Of a stretch of 64,000 nucleotides of DNA, positions 1-7,495 are shown one piece after another. A program made the translations under genes and the position numbers. How positions within the stretch are numbered: position 1 is the first letter of the stretch; every line of letters begins with the position of its first letter. The DNA lies in NCBI RefSeq assembly GCF_000741255.1, contig NZ_JGZB01000011.1:1-64000 (forward strand), in the 5' to 3' direction. The DNA comes from Bifidobacterium magnum. GTDB lineage: Bacteria; Actinomycetota; Actinomycetes; Actinomycetales; Bifidobacteriaceae. The notes below the pieces were generated by a model. It saw only the letters and a list, made by a program, of their open reading frames with translations. It had not been told where the DNA came from and did not search any database.

Positions 1-80
1 GCAAAACCAACACTCCACCGGCGTGTCGCACACAGCAAACCCGCACCAAAAACCCAGCAAACTTGGAGAAAAACGACCAG

Positions 81-133
81 CTTCTGCATTTTGAGACACC
101 AACCCCGGCGTGTCGGTCTCAAAATCCAGAAGG
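81..133. repeat. dispersed palindromic intergenic element, copy 1
   Basis: Arms CTTCTGCATTTTGAGAC and GTCTCAAAATCCAGAAG are reverse complements except for one base. They enclose a loop with the core CCGGCGTGTCG. Three further copies lie near 24.0 kb, 61.5 kb and 61.6 kb. A second lone core (CGGCGTGT) lies at 19-26. Not a typical terminator, because no T-run follows the stem. Function unknown. Confidence 0.75.
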
Positions 134-203
134 AGATGCAAAAGTACATCTCAATACGAGGCACACCTCAATAAAAGAAAACAAGTGTGCATCAATAAAG
201 AGC

Positions 204-238
204 AAAGGCGGAGAACCTTCCACAGGTTCCCCGCCTTT
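204..238 (-). terminator. Rho-independent terminator of trxB
   Basis: Inverted repeat AAAGGCGG..GAACC / GGTTC..CCGCCTTT lies directly after the trxB stop codon on the minus strand, followed by a T-rich tail (CTTTATT). Confidence 0.75.
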
Positions 239-240
239 AT

Positions 241-1224
241 CTACTCCAGATTGTTCAGCGCAGCCAGATTGTCCATATATGCCTGGGCATCAAGCGCGGC
301 ACGGCAGCCCATACCCGCAGCAGCAACGGCCTGCATGTACTCATGATCGGCGCAGTCACCGGCCGCGAACACGCCTTCAATCGACGTGCGCGTGGAAGCG
401 CCGTCCACGGTAATGTATCCGCGATCATCCATCGCCAGACCGCTATCGCCCAAGAACGCGGTAGCCGGCTCGTGGCCAATCGCCACGAACACGCCCTGTG
501 CGGGCAGCGTCGCGATCTCCTCGGCATGGTCTTCCCCGGACACGCCTTCCGGAAGCGTGCTTTCCAGCGTGACGGACGTTACCGCGGCGCCATCGCCGTT
601 AATGGACGTCACTATGGAATTGAGCACGAAATCGATCTTGTCGTTCGCCATGGCGCGCTCCACCATGATCTTGGACGCGCGCAGCTCGCCGCGACGGTGC
701 ACCACCGTTACGGACGACGCGAAGCGGGTCAGGAAAATGGCCTCTTCCAAGGCGCTGTCGCCGCCGCCGACCACTACGACGGGCTTGTTGCGGAAGAAGA
801 ATCCGTCGCAGGTCGCGCAGTACGAGACGCCCTTGCCCGAATAGTCGATCTCGCCGGGCACGTCGAGCTTGCGATACGCGGCACCCGTCGCCACGATTAC
901 GGAACGCGCGGAGAACTCAAGTCCTCCCGAGCAGTACACCGTCTTTACTGGACCGTTCAGATCCGCGGACATCACGTCTTCATACAGGATTTCCGCACCG
1001 AAGCGCTCCGCCTGGCGCTGCATGTTCTCCATAAGGTCGGGGCCGAGAATACCGTCCGGGAATCCCGGGAAATTCTCGACTTCCGTAGTATTGATCAGCT
1101 GACCGCCGGCCGTGAGCGCGCCCGCGATGACCAGCGGCTTGAATCCGGCGCGACCCAGATAAATGGCGGCCGTATATCCTGCCGGACCGGATCCGACAAT
1201 AATGACCTGACGTAATTCACTCAT
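241..1224 (-). CDS. trxB: thioredoxin-disulfide reductase
   Basis: FAD- and NADPH-dependent reductase that keeps thioredoxin reduced in the cytoplasm. The 327 residues match the usual family length. Visible features are the FAD-binding motif GSGPAG (residues 11-16), the redox-active CATC (Cys136, Cys139), the NADPH-binding GGGDSA (about 153-158) and a C-terminal AAGDC FAD motif. It ends the minus-strand arm that begins at rpmH and follows parB by 62 bp. No trxA is adjacent, at least within the window. The gap to parB holds an 11-bp inverted repeat ending 7 bp before the start codon, and no good Shine-Dalgarno sequence is visible, so translation may be regulated or weak. Confidence 0.97.
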   Translation of the reverse strand: MSELRQVIIVGSGPAGYTAAIYLGRAGFKPLVIAGALTAGGQLINTTEVENFPGFPDGILGPDLMENMQRQAERFGAEILYEDVMSADLNGPVKTVYCSGGLEFSARSVIVATGAAYRKLDVPGEIDYSGKGVSYCATCDGFFFRNKPVVVVGGGDSALEEAIFLTRFASSVTVVHRRGELRASKIMVERAMANDKIDFVLNSIVTSINGDGAAVTSVTLESTLPEGVSGEDHAEEIATLPAQGVFVAIGHEPATAFLGDSGLAMDDRGYITVDGASTRTSIEGVFAAGDCADHEYMQAVAAAGMGCRAALDAQAYMDNLAALNNLE

Positions 1225-1231
1225 GGGACTT

Positions 1232-1275
1232 ACAGTACGGAACTTTCTGAAAATAATCTGAAAATTCCGTACTGT
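1232..1275 (-). promoter_or_regulatory. inverted repeat in the trxB leader
   Basis: ACAGTACGGAA and TTCCGTACTGT are perfect 11-bp arms separated by 22 bp, ending 7 bp before the trxB ATG. In the RNA the stem would cover the ribosome-binding region. It could be an operator, a weak parB terminator or an RNA structure. Confidence 0.55.
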
Positions 1276-1286
1276 TTTCTCACGGC

Positions 1287-2759
1287 CTATTCCTGGGGCA
1301 TGAGCATGGAGACGATACGTTCCATCTCTTCCGGAGACGAGAACACGATTTCGATACGACCGTGCTTTTTCGATCCCTTAATCGAGACTTTCGTGCTGAA
1401 TCGGCTCGACAAATGTTCCGGAATTGGCGATGCGGCCCACGGATTGTGACGATTCGCCTTGGGCTTCTTCGGCTGGTCGCTTTCCGCGGCCTTCATCGAC
1501 ACGATCTCTTCCACGGATCGCACGGACAGGCCCTCGTCAATAATGCGGGCGGCGAGCGCCTCCATGTCTTCGTCGGTAGGCAGTCCCAGCAGCGCACGCG
1601 CGTGGCCCGCGGACAGTTTGCCGGCGATCACGTCTTTTTGCACGGAAGCCGGCAGGTTCATCAGGCGTAGCGTGTTGGCGATTTGCGGACGCGATTTGGA
1701 GACGGATTTGGCGAGCTGCATTTGCGTGAGCCCGAATTCGTCGATCATCTGCTGGTATGCGGCGGCCTCTTCGAGCGGGTTGAGCGCTACGCGGTGCAGA
1801 TTTTCGAGCAGGGCGTCGCGCAGCATATAGTCGTCGGCCGTGGTCTTGACGATCGCGGGGATCATGGTGAAGCCGGCGAGCTGCGATGCGCGCCAACGAC
1901 GCTCGCCCATGACGAGTTCGTATTTGCTGTCCAGATGGTCGGTGTCGGCGTTGGCGTGCGCACGGGCCTGTTCAATTTGGTCGGCCGGGCGTTCCCGTAC
2001 GACGATGGGCTGGAGTACGCCGACTTCCTTGATGGAATTGGCGAGTTCCTCAAGTTCGTCGGTATCGAAGACGGTTCGCGGCTGGTAGAGGTTCGGTCCG
2101 ATGTCCTGTACGTTGAGTTCGACTAAATAGCCGCCTGCAACGGGTTGCAGTTCGGGTTCCTCATCCGAGTGCCCATCCTTCGATTTCGCGTCTTGTACGG
2201 CCTTCGGAGCGCTTGTGGCGGCGTGCTGGCCGGCGGCCTCGCTTTCGGTCGGCGCCGTAGCGATGCCCGCGCGCTTGAGATCTTCCTTGGTGAGCACTGG
2301 CGTACCGTCGAAGAAGACGTCGCTCGGGTGGCTCGCATTGTCGATGGCCGGCATGATGGCCCTATGCGAAGCGTGGTGTTCCGACTGTTCGACGGGGCGA
2401 TGTTCGGCGGCTTCCGGCTGCAGCGTCATGGGACGCGCCAGCGTGGATACCGTGTCCGCATTGCGGCTCATGGTGCCCATGGAAGGGATCGTGGAGCTTA
2501 GCGGCGAGATCGGCCCTGCCGGGGCTTCCTGCGCGGCACCTTTCTTGGCGGCCGCGTTCTGCTGAACGGCCGGGACGGCCGGTGCAGGTTCGCGCACAAT
2601 GGCGGTTTCCTCAACAACCGTACGTGCCGGCGTACGATCCACCTTGATTTCGGCTACCGCGGGCGCGGCCGGTTTCGTTGTCGGCTGCTTGATCTGTTCG
2701 CCCGGCAATGCCGGAAACAGTGCGCCCAGTCCCCTGCCTAAACGTGATTTTGTTGCCAT
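1287..2759 (-). CDS. parB: chromosome-partitioning protein ParB
   Basis: CTP-dependent DNA clamp that loads at parS sites near the origin and works with ParA to segregate chromosomes. At 490 residues it is longer than most ParBs, because about 210 N-terminal residues are Ala/Pro/Glu-rich and look disordered. The conserved core follows: the ParB/Srx region with GERRWRASQLAG, the helix-turn-helix segment LTQMQLAKSVSKSRPQIANT, and a short C-terminal dimerisation segment. The start ATG lies 2 bp after the parA stop, so the two are co-translated. I found no perfect parS site in the window. Confidence 0.96.
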   Translation of the reverse strand: MATKSRLGRGLGALFPALPGEQIKQPTTKPAAPAVAEIKVDRTPARTVVEETAIVREPAPAVPAVQQNAAAKKGAAQEAPAGPISPLSSTIPSMGTMSRNADTVSTLARPMTLQPEAAEHRPVEQSEHHASHRAIMPAIDNASHPSDVFFDGTPVLTKEDLKRAGIATAPTESEAAGQHAATSAPKAVQDAKSKDGHSDEEPELQPVAGGYLVELNVQDIGPNLYQPRTVFDTDELEELANSIKEVGVLQPIVVRERPADQIEQARAHANADTDHLDSKYELVMGERRWRASQLAGFTMIPAIVKTTADDYMLRDALLENLHRVALNPLEEAAAYQQMIDEFGLTQMQLAKSVSKSRPQIANTLRLMNLPASVQKDVIAGKLSAGHARALLGLPTDEDMEALAARIIDEGLSVRSVEEIVSMKAAESDQPKKPKANRHNPWAASPIPEHLSSRFSTKVSIKGSKKHGRIEIVFSSPEEMERIVSMLMPQE

Positions 2760-2761
2760 GA

Positions 2762-3733
2762 TCAGTTCTCGTTCCTTCTCATGTCAATGGTTTCGAGCAC
2801 CACATTCGAACGGTTGTTGATTTCCAGCGCGGCCTCGCAGTATGCGAGCGCGCCCTTGCCTCGCGGATCGTACTTGATGACGCTTTGGAAGAAGCTCGGC
2901 GCTTCCGACACCTTGACCGTACGCGGAATGGTGGTGTCGAGCACGATGGACGGATAGTGGTTCTTCACTTCCGCATACACCTGCTGACTGAGCAGCGTGC
3001 GCTTGTCGTACATCGTCACGAGCATCGTGGAGACGAGCAGCGCCGGATTGAAGTTCTGCTGGACCAGTCCGATCGTGTTGATGAGCTGTCCCAAGCCTTC
3101 CAGCGCGTAATACTCGGCCTGGATCGGGATCAGCATCTCGTTCACCGCGCACATTGCGTTGATGACGAGCAGGCCGAGGCTTGGCGGGCAGTCGACGAAC
3201 ACGTAATCGTAATGCTTGTCCGACTGCGCGAGGAATTCATCGAGCTTTTCGCGCAACAAGTTGTTGCGGTTGGGCATGTCCGCAAGTTCAAGATCGGCGC
3301 CGCTCAAATCGATGGAGGCGGGCACCACGTCAAGATTGTCGTAGTCGGGGCACGGTTGCATGACTTCCGCGATCGTGTTGCGTCCTTCAATCACGTCGTA
3401 TACGGACGGCACTCCGGAAGTGTGGTTCACGCCCAACGCCGTGGACGCGTTACCCTGCGGATCCATGTCGATCACGAGCACTTGCAGGCCGCCCTGCGCC
3501 ATGGCAGCAGCCACGTTCACGGCCGTAGTGGTTTTGCCCACGCCGCCCTTCTGGTTGGCCACGGCAAGGCGGCGCGTGCTGGCCGGCTTGGTGAACACCG
3601 CTTGGCGCAGCTGCTCATAGCGCGACGATTCGTCTGCGATTTCCGCACCCAGCGTTTCCGTGTCGCCACCGAAAATGCGTTGAATGGTTTGTGCGGCACT
3701 TTCCATGCCGGAAACGTTTCCTTGTTCAGCCAC
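2762..3733 (-). CDS. parA: chromosome-partitioning ATPase ParA
   Basis: Soj/ParA-type ATPase that drives origin segregation with ParB. The deviant Walker A motif KGGVGKTTT is at residues 62-70, after about 55 variable N-terminal residues. VIDMDPQGNAST (Walker A' region) and FVDCPPSLG (Walker B) are also visible. It is 323 residues long and lies between rsmG (23 bp upstream) and parB (2 bp downstream), the usual actinobacterial order. Confidence 0.97.
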   Translation of the reverse strand: MAEQGNVSGMESAAQTIQRIFGGDTETLGAEIADESSRYEQLRQAVFTKPASTRRLAVANQKGGVGKTTTAVNVAAAMAQGGLQVLVIDMDPQGNASTALGVNHTSGVPSVYDVIEGRNTIAEVMQPCPDYDNLDVVPASIDLSGADLELADMPNRNNLLREKLDEFLAQSDKHYDYVFVDCPPSLGLLVINAMCAVNEMLIPIQAEYYALEGLGQLINTIGLVQQNFNPALLVSTMLVTMYDKRTLLSQQVYAEVKNHYPSIVLDTTIPRTVKVSEAPSFFQSVIKYDPRGKGALAYCEAALEINNRSNVVLETIDMRRNEN

Positions 3734-3756
3734 GAACAGGCCCTCCTCTGTAATGC

Positions 3757-4536
3757 TTATTTCTTGTCCACAATCACCACATGCGTGGGTTCAAGCCCTG
3801 GAGCGACTTGCGCTTCCAGCACACGCGCATGCGTGCCGCCAGCCTTGGCAATTTGCTGAGCGGCCTTTTCGATTTCCGCGGGAGCGGAACGTCCTTTTAA
3901 CGCGATGAGCTCGCCATGGGGTTCCAGCAACGGCAACGTCCAACCGGCCAGTTTCGTCATGGGCGCCACGGCGCGGCACGTCACGGCCGCGTACGGATGG
4001 CGGGCCACCTTGCGCACTTCCGGCGACACGGGCACATTGGCTTTGCCGCCACGGTTGTGGCGCTTGCCATGGGAAGGGCCACCATTGCGCGCTTCCTGCA
4101 GCGCGGCGATCACTTCATCGGAGCGGGCGCGCAGCACCGTCACATTTGACAATTCCAAATCGTCCACGCACTCCTGCAGCCACGCTACACGGCGTTCCAT
4201 CGGCTCGATCAACGTAAAGGAGACGTCAGGCAGCATAATGGCCGCGACAATACCCGGGAAGCCGCCGCCGCTGCCGACATCGGCGACAGTCTTGAACCGG
4301 CGGTTCTCCACGGCTTCCTTGATGAACGGCACGACGGCCGCCGAATTGAGCAGGTGACGTTCCCACAAAATAGACATGTCGCGCGGGCCGATCAGGCCGC
4401 GAACTTGGCCTTCCTGTTCCAATTTCGCATGGAATGCGCGCATTTTGGGAAGACTGTCGCCAAAGACCTGCTCAAGCAGCGGCGACGCATCCAATTCGTC
4501 TTCCACAGGTTGGGAAGATTCGAGTTCACTAGTCAT
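3757..4536 (-). CDS. rsmG: 16S rRNA (guanine-N7) methyltransferase RsmG
   Basis: GidB-family SAM-dependent enzyme that methylates a guanine in the 530 loop of 16S rRNA. Its loss is known in several bacteria to give low-level streptomycin resistance. The SAM-binding motif [11 protein letters not shown] is near residues 86-96 and a typical [12 protein letters not shown] segment follows. At 259 residues it is longer than average owing to a His/Gly/Lys-rich insert (about 152-170). It lies directly upstream of parA, as in other actinobacteria. Confidence 0.96.
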   Translation of the reverse strand: MTSELESSQPVEDELDASPLLEQVFGDSLPKMRAFHAKLEQEGQVRGLIGPRDMSILWERHLLNSAAVVPFIKEAVENRRFKTVADVGSGGGFPGIVAAIMLPDVSFTLIEPMERRVAWLQECVDDLELSNVTVLRARSDEVIAALQEARNGGPSHGKRHNRGGKANVPVSPEVRKVARHPYAAVTCRAVAPMTKLAGWTLPLLEPHGELIALKGRSAPAEIEKAAQQIAKAGGTHARVLEAQVAPGLEPTHVVIVDKK

Positions 4537-4606
4537 AAGCAGCTATCTTACAATGTTTCACAACAAGTTCCACACGCATGGCGCCATTGCAAATATCAAT
4601 GCGTAC

Positions 4607-4640
4607 GCAAAAGGGCCGCGACACGCATCGCGACCCTTGC
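4607..4640 (-). terminator. terminator-like hairpin after the jag gene
   Basis: Arms GCAAaAGGGcCGCG and CGCGaCCCTTGC around an 8-nt loop. On the minus strand the stem is followed by TTTTGC. It would separate the rpmH-jag transcript from rsmG-parAB-trxB. Confidence 0.6.
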
Positions 4641-4680
4641 ATTGGTGCTTTCGGCACGGGCGCCGCCCACGGCGACCGCC

Positions 4681-5214
4681 TTACTCCTCGATGAAGTCCT
4701 CTTCGAACTCTTCCTCGGCGTCCTGATTCTGCTTCATGTACACCGTCACATAGCGGTGCGGCTCTTCGCCGTGCGAACGCGACTTGAGACCCTCGTCACG
4801 GACCACGTCATGCACCACCTTGCGCTCGAACGAGTTCATGGGCTTGAGATCCACCGCTTCGCCCGTTTCACGCACTTCATCTACGGCATCAAGCGCCATA
4901 TCGCGCAGCACCTGGCGCTTGCGCTTCAGGAAGCCATCCACGTCCACGATCAGATGCGAACGCTCTCCCGTGCGCTGCTGCACGGCCAGACGCGTCAGCT
5001 GCTGCAGCGCGTCCACCACTTCGCCGCCGCGGCCGATCAGATGCTTGATATCGGTATCGTCGTCCGCGACAATCTGGACCATCGGGCGGCCATTGCGGAT
5101 GCCCATCTCGATGTCACCCTCGTAATCGGCAATGTCGAGCAGGCCTTCCAGATAATCGGCGGCAATGTCAGCTTCTTCATTGAGCTGATCGACTGTCTTG
5201 TCTTCCTGAACCAT
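4681..5214 (-). CDS. jag: Jag/KhpB-like KH-R3H RNA-binding protein
   Basis: SpoIIIJ-associated RNA-binding protein. The family is tied to control of cell division and elongation and is almost always coded beside yidC. The 177 residues contain an acidic N-terminal part, a KH domain with the GxxG-type loop IGRGGEVVDALQQL (about 60-73), and an R3H domain around NSFERKVVHDVVRD with RSHGEEPHRYV after it. The C-terminus is strongly acidic. It is separated from yidC by a gap with a 14-bp stem-loop. Confidence 0.94.
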   Translation of the reverse strand: MVQEDKTVDQLNEEADIAADYLEGLLDIADYEGDIEMGIRNGRPMVQIVADDDTDIKHLIGRGGEVVDALQQLTRLAVQQRTGERSHLIVDVDGFLKRKRQVLRDMALDAVDEVRETGEAVDLKPMNSFERKVVHDVVRDEGLKSRSHGEEPHRYVTVYMKQNQDAEEEFEEDFIEE

Positions 5215-5278
5215 ACGTACTCCTTACGCGTCCTTAACTGGCCTCAAGTCTACGTCAGGAACGCGCTATACGGGAAGT

Positions 5279-5310
5279 GAACGTCCCATAATCTTCATTA
5301 TGGGACGTTC
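5279..5310 (-). promoter_or_regulatory. intraoperonic stem-loop between yidC and jag
   Basis: Perfect 14-bp inverted repeat (GAACGTCCCATAAT / ATTATGGGACGTTC) with a CTTC loop, 8 bp after the yidC stop. On the minus strand no T-run follows, so it is more likely an RNA-processing or partial-termination element than a full terminator. Confidence 0.65.
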
Positions 5311-5318
5311 GTGCTCAC

Positions 5319-6329
5319 TTATTTCTTTTTATTACGATTCTTGCGCTTGGGCTGCTCGCGCTGGAATCCCTGGCTGGCCTTGCGTTCACTCTCTTCGTGG
5401 GCCTTCTCCAAGGCTTCCTCTTCGAGCGACGGACGGCCGGCCTTGGCGCGGCGGCGGTTCTCGTTTTCGTAATCGCGCTTTTCCTTGGCTTCCGCGGCCG
5501 GGGAACCCGGCGTCGGGAACTCGTGGATCTGCCACTCGGAACGGATCAGGTTGCAGATGTTGTTCGCAAGCCAGTAGATCAGCACTGCGAACGGCATGGC
5601 CACACCCGAGAAGATGTACATGATCGGGAAGATCCACAGCATCATCTTCTGCATGCGCTCCGTCTGCTTGTTGGAAGCGGCGGCAGCGGTGTTCTTCTTC
5701 ATCATGTTGAACTGCATGTACCACAGGCACAAGCACATGAGCACCACGAACACCACAATAACGGCCTTGGCGCCGCCATGGGCCGTGACGAAGGTGTCGG
5801 TCACGCGCGTGCCGAACAGCGTGGTGGCGGAGAAGTTCTTCGCCGTTTCCACGTCAAAGGCGCCCAACGGATGGCGCTGGCCGCGCGCAATATAGGGGAT
5901 GGCGCTCAGCACATAGAACATGCACATGAACACGGGGCCCTGGATCAACATCGGCAGGCACGAGCCGGCGGGGTTGACCTTGTTGTCCTGGTAGAGCTTC
6001 ATCGTCTCGCGCTGCATGGCGTCGCGGCTGGCGGGATCGTTCTTGCCCTTGTACTTGTTCTGGATGCGCATCATCTTGGGCTGGATGGCCTGCATCTTGC
6101 GCATCGACTTCATCTGCTTGTAGAACAGCGGGAATACACACGCCTGGACCACAATCACCAAGAAAATAATGGACAGCACCCACGAAACACCTACCGCCGG
6201 CATACCCAGCAGCATGAGGAACTGGTGGAAGATGCGCATGACCCATGTCATCAACCACTCAATAGGGGTCAGAATCTTGTAAAGCCAACCCCAAAATCCA
6301 CTGTCCAGCATGAAAGTCTGATTATTCAT
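5319..6329 (-). CDS. yidC: membrane protein insertase YidC
   Basis: YidC/Oxa1 insertase that places proteins in the cytoplasmic membrane alone or with SecYEG. The 336 residues show a first membrane segment near 20-70 including VSWVLSIIFLVIVVQ, the cytoplasmic hairpin loop QPKMMRIQNKYKGKND, three later membrane segments, and a basic C-terminal tail rich in Lys/Arg and ending KNRNKKK, which fits ribosome contact. The start codon overlaps the yidD stop by 4 bp (ATGA), so translation is coupled. Confidence 0.97.
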   Translation of the reverse strand: MNNQTFMLDSGFWGWLYKILTPIEWLMTWVMRIFHQFLMLLGMPAVGVSWVLSIIFLVIVVQACVFPLFYKQMKSMRKMQAIQPKMMRIQNKYKGKNDPASRDAMQRETMKLYQDNKVNPAGSCLPMLIQGPVFMCMFYVLSAIPYIARGQRHPLGAFDVETAKNFSATTLFGTRVTDTFVTAHGGAKAVIVVFVVLMCLCLWYMQFNMMKKNTAAAASNKQTERMQKMMLWIFPIMYIFSGVAMPFAVLIYWLANNICNLIRSEWQIHEFPTPGSPAAEAKEKRDYENENRRRAKAGRPSLEEEALEKAHEESERKASQGFQREQPKRKNRNKKK

Positions 6330-6649
6330 GGAGTGACGTCTTCTCCTTCGTCAGGTGCCACGAGCGAGGTGTAACGAGGCTCCTCATGAGCCTTCGACCA
6401 CGAAAAACGGTATAGTACAGAAAAATGTTGGGGCACATCATCGACCCCACCCAAGCTCCATGGACGGCACCGCAGCACACGCAACAGCGCCAAAATACTG
6501 CCGCGCCATGCGCCAAATCTACGCACCGCCTCGATAGCGTAGTTGGAACAACTCGGATAATACTTGCAGCAGGCCGGCCTTCCAGCGGAAATATGACGCT
6601 GGTACCAGCGAATCATATCGATTGCCACACGGGCCGGCGCCGTCATCAC
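6326..6649 (-). CDS. yidD: membrane protein insertion efficiency factor YidD
   Basis: Small cytoplasmic, membrane-associated helper of protein insertion (haemolytic-domain family). Its hallmarks are present: RWYQRHIS near residue 14, the Cys-rich [16 protein letters not shown], and [14 protein letters not shown]. At 107 residues it has a longer C-terminal tail than the E. coli protein. It overlaps rnpA and yidC by 4 bp on either side. Confidence 0.94.
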   Translation of the reverse strand: MMTAPARVAIDMIRWYQRHISAGRPACCKYYPSCSNYAIEAVRRFGAWRGSILALLRVLRCRPWSLGGVDDVPQHFSVLYRFSWSKAHEEPRYTSLVAPDEGEDVTP

Positions 6650-6999
6650 TGTCGCTCCGACTTACGTTGCACCGCACTGAACAGTGCGGCGACTTGCGCA
6701 TCCAATGATGCAAAAGAAGCATGAGCGGCGCTTGGTTTGGCGCGCATCACGAGATCACAGTCTTCAGGAAGCTCATGCTCATAGCGCTTCGCCAAAACGC
6801 GAAAACGACGTTTTACCATATTGCGCGTTACCGCATTACCCACGGCCTTTGAAACAGCTAATCCCATTCTGCGCTGTGGAGCCGTGTTGCCGCCGCGATC
6901 CGGATGCACCACATAATGCAGCACAATATTGCGATCACTCACGCGACGGCGATGTTTCAATACGGCCACAAATTCGCGATGGCTCGTTAGCCGTTCCAC
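6646..6999 (-). CDS. rnpA: ribonuclease P protein component
   Basis: Protein subunit of RNase P, which matures tRNA 5' ends. I chose the GTG at 6999, giving 117 residues beginning (M)[15 protein letters not shown]. The open frame extends upstream, but that part overlaps rpmH in another frame and is not family-like. The RNR-type signature is seen as [21 protein letters not shown], written here in two parts as [12 protein letters not shown] and [17 protein letters not shown] lies about 13 nt before the GTG. It follows rpmH directly, the classic order. Confidence 0.93.
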   Translation of the reverse strand: MERLTSHREFVAVLKHRRRVSDRNIVLHYVVHPDRGGNTAPQRRMGLAVSKAVGNAVTRNMVKRRFRVLAKRYEHELPEDCDLVMRAKPSAAHASFASLDAQVAALFSAVQRKSERQ

Positions 7000-7022
7000 T
7001 GTAATAAATCGATCTCCGTAGA

Positions 7023-7157
7023 TCAGGCGGACAGAACCTTGCGGCCCTTGGCGCGACGACGGTTGATCAGAGCGCGGCCGGAACGAGTGCGCATGCGCTC
7101 GCGGAAACCGTGCTTCATGTGACGACGACGATTGTTCGGCTGGAATGTCCTCTTCAT
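7023..7157 (-). CDS. rpmH: 50S ribosomal protein L34
   Basis: The 44-residue basic protein begins [12 protein letters not shown] and ends [11 protein letters not shown], matching L34 throughout. It is too short for automatic listing but unmistakable. It is the first gene of the minus-strand arm, reading away from dnaA, and its promoter must lie in 7158-7495 together with the dnaA promoter. Confidence 0.96.
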   Translation of the reverse strand: MKRTFQPNNRRRHMKHGFRERMRTRSGRALINRRRAKGRKVLSA

Positions 7158-7206
7158 AATTAATGCTCCCGGTTAATTTTAGCCATGCTGATGCACGGCT
7201 CCTCAT

Positions 7207-7495
7207 GAGTCAAGCTCTACCAAACTACTATTACCCATCCCCTAGATTCAAATTTTGCGACACCATGTGGCGCCCGGAGGGGCGCATATGTCCGCGAGTT
7301 TCGGGCATGTCCTGACGGACATGGCAATCGTCGATCGGTGGAAAACAGCGGTATTCCAACGATTTTCAGCATGTGGACGAATAGCGTTGGCAAAAGTTTT
7401 CAACACGCACAGGTGTGGATAACTTCTAAGAATAAGAGTAAATATAATGTGTTACTTATTTCTTGAATGTTATCCACAGCAGCGAAGGATGAACC
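7207..7495. promoter_or_regulatory. rpmH-dnaA divergent promoter region with DnaA boxes
   Basis: This 289-bp gap holds two perfect DnaA boxes in opposite orientation, TGTGGATAA at 7414-7422 and TTATCCACA at 7470-7478, the latter 17 bp before the dnaA start. An AT-rich stretch (about 7423-7470) lies between them. The layout suits DnaA autoregulation and may be a second half of a bipartite origin. Confidence 0.8.

Noticed and set aside
6646..7206. 186-residue version of RnpA
   Set aside because: The extra 69 residues overlap rpmH in another frame and do not resemble RnpA. The GTG at 6999 gives the normal length.
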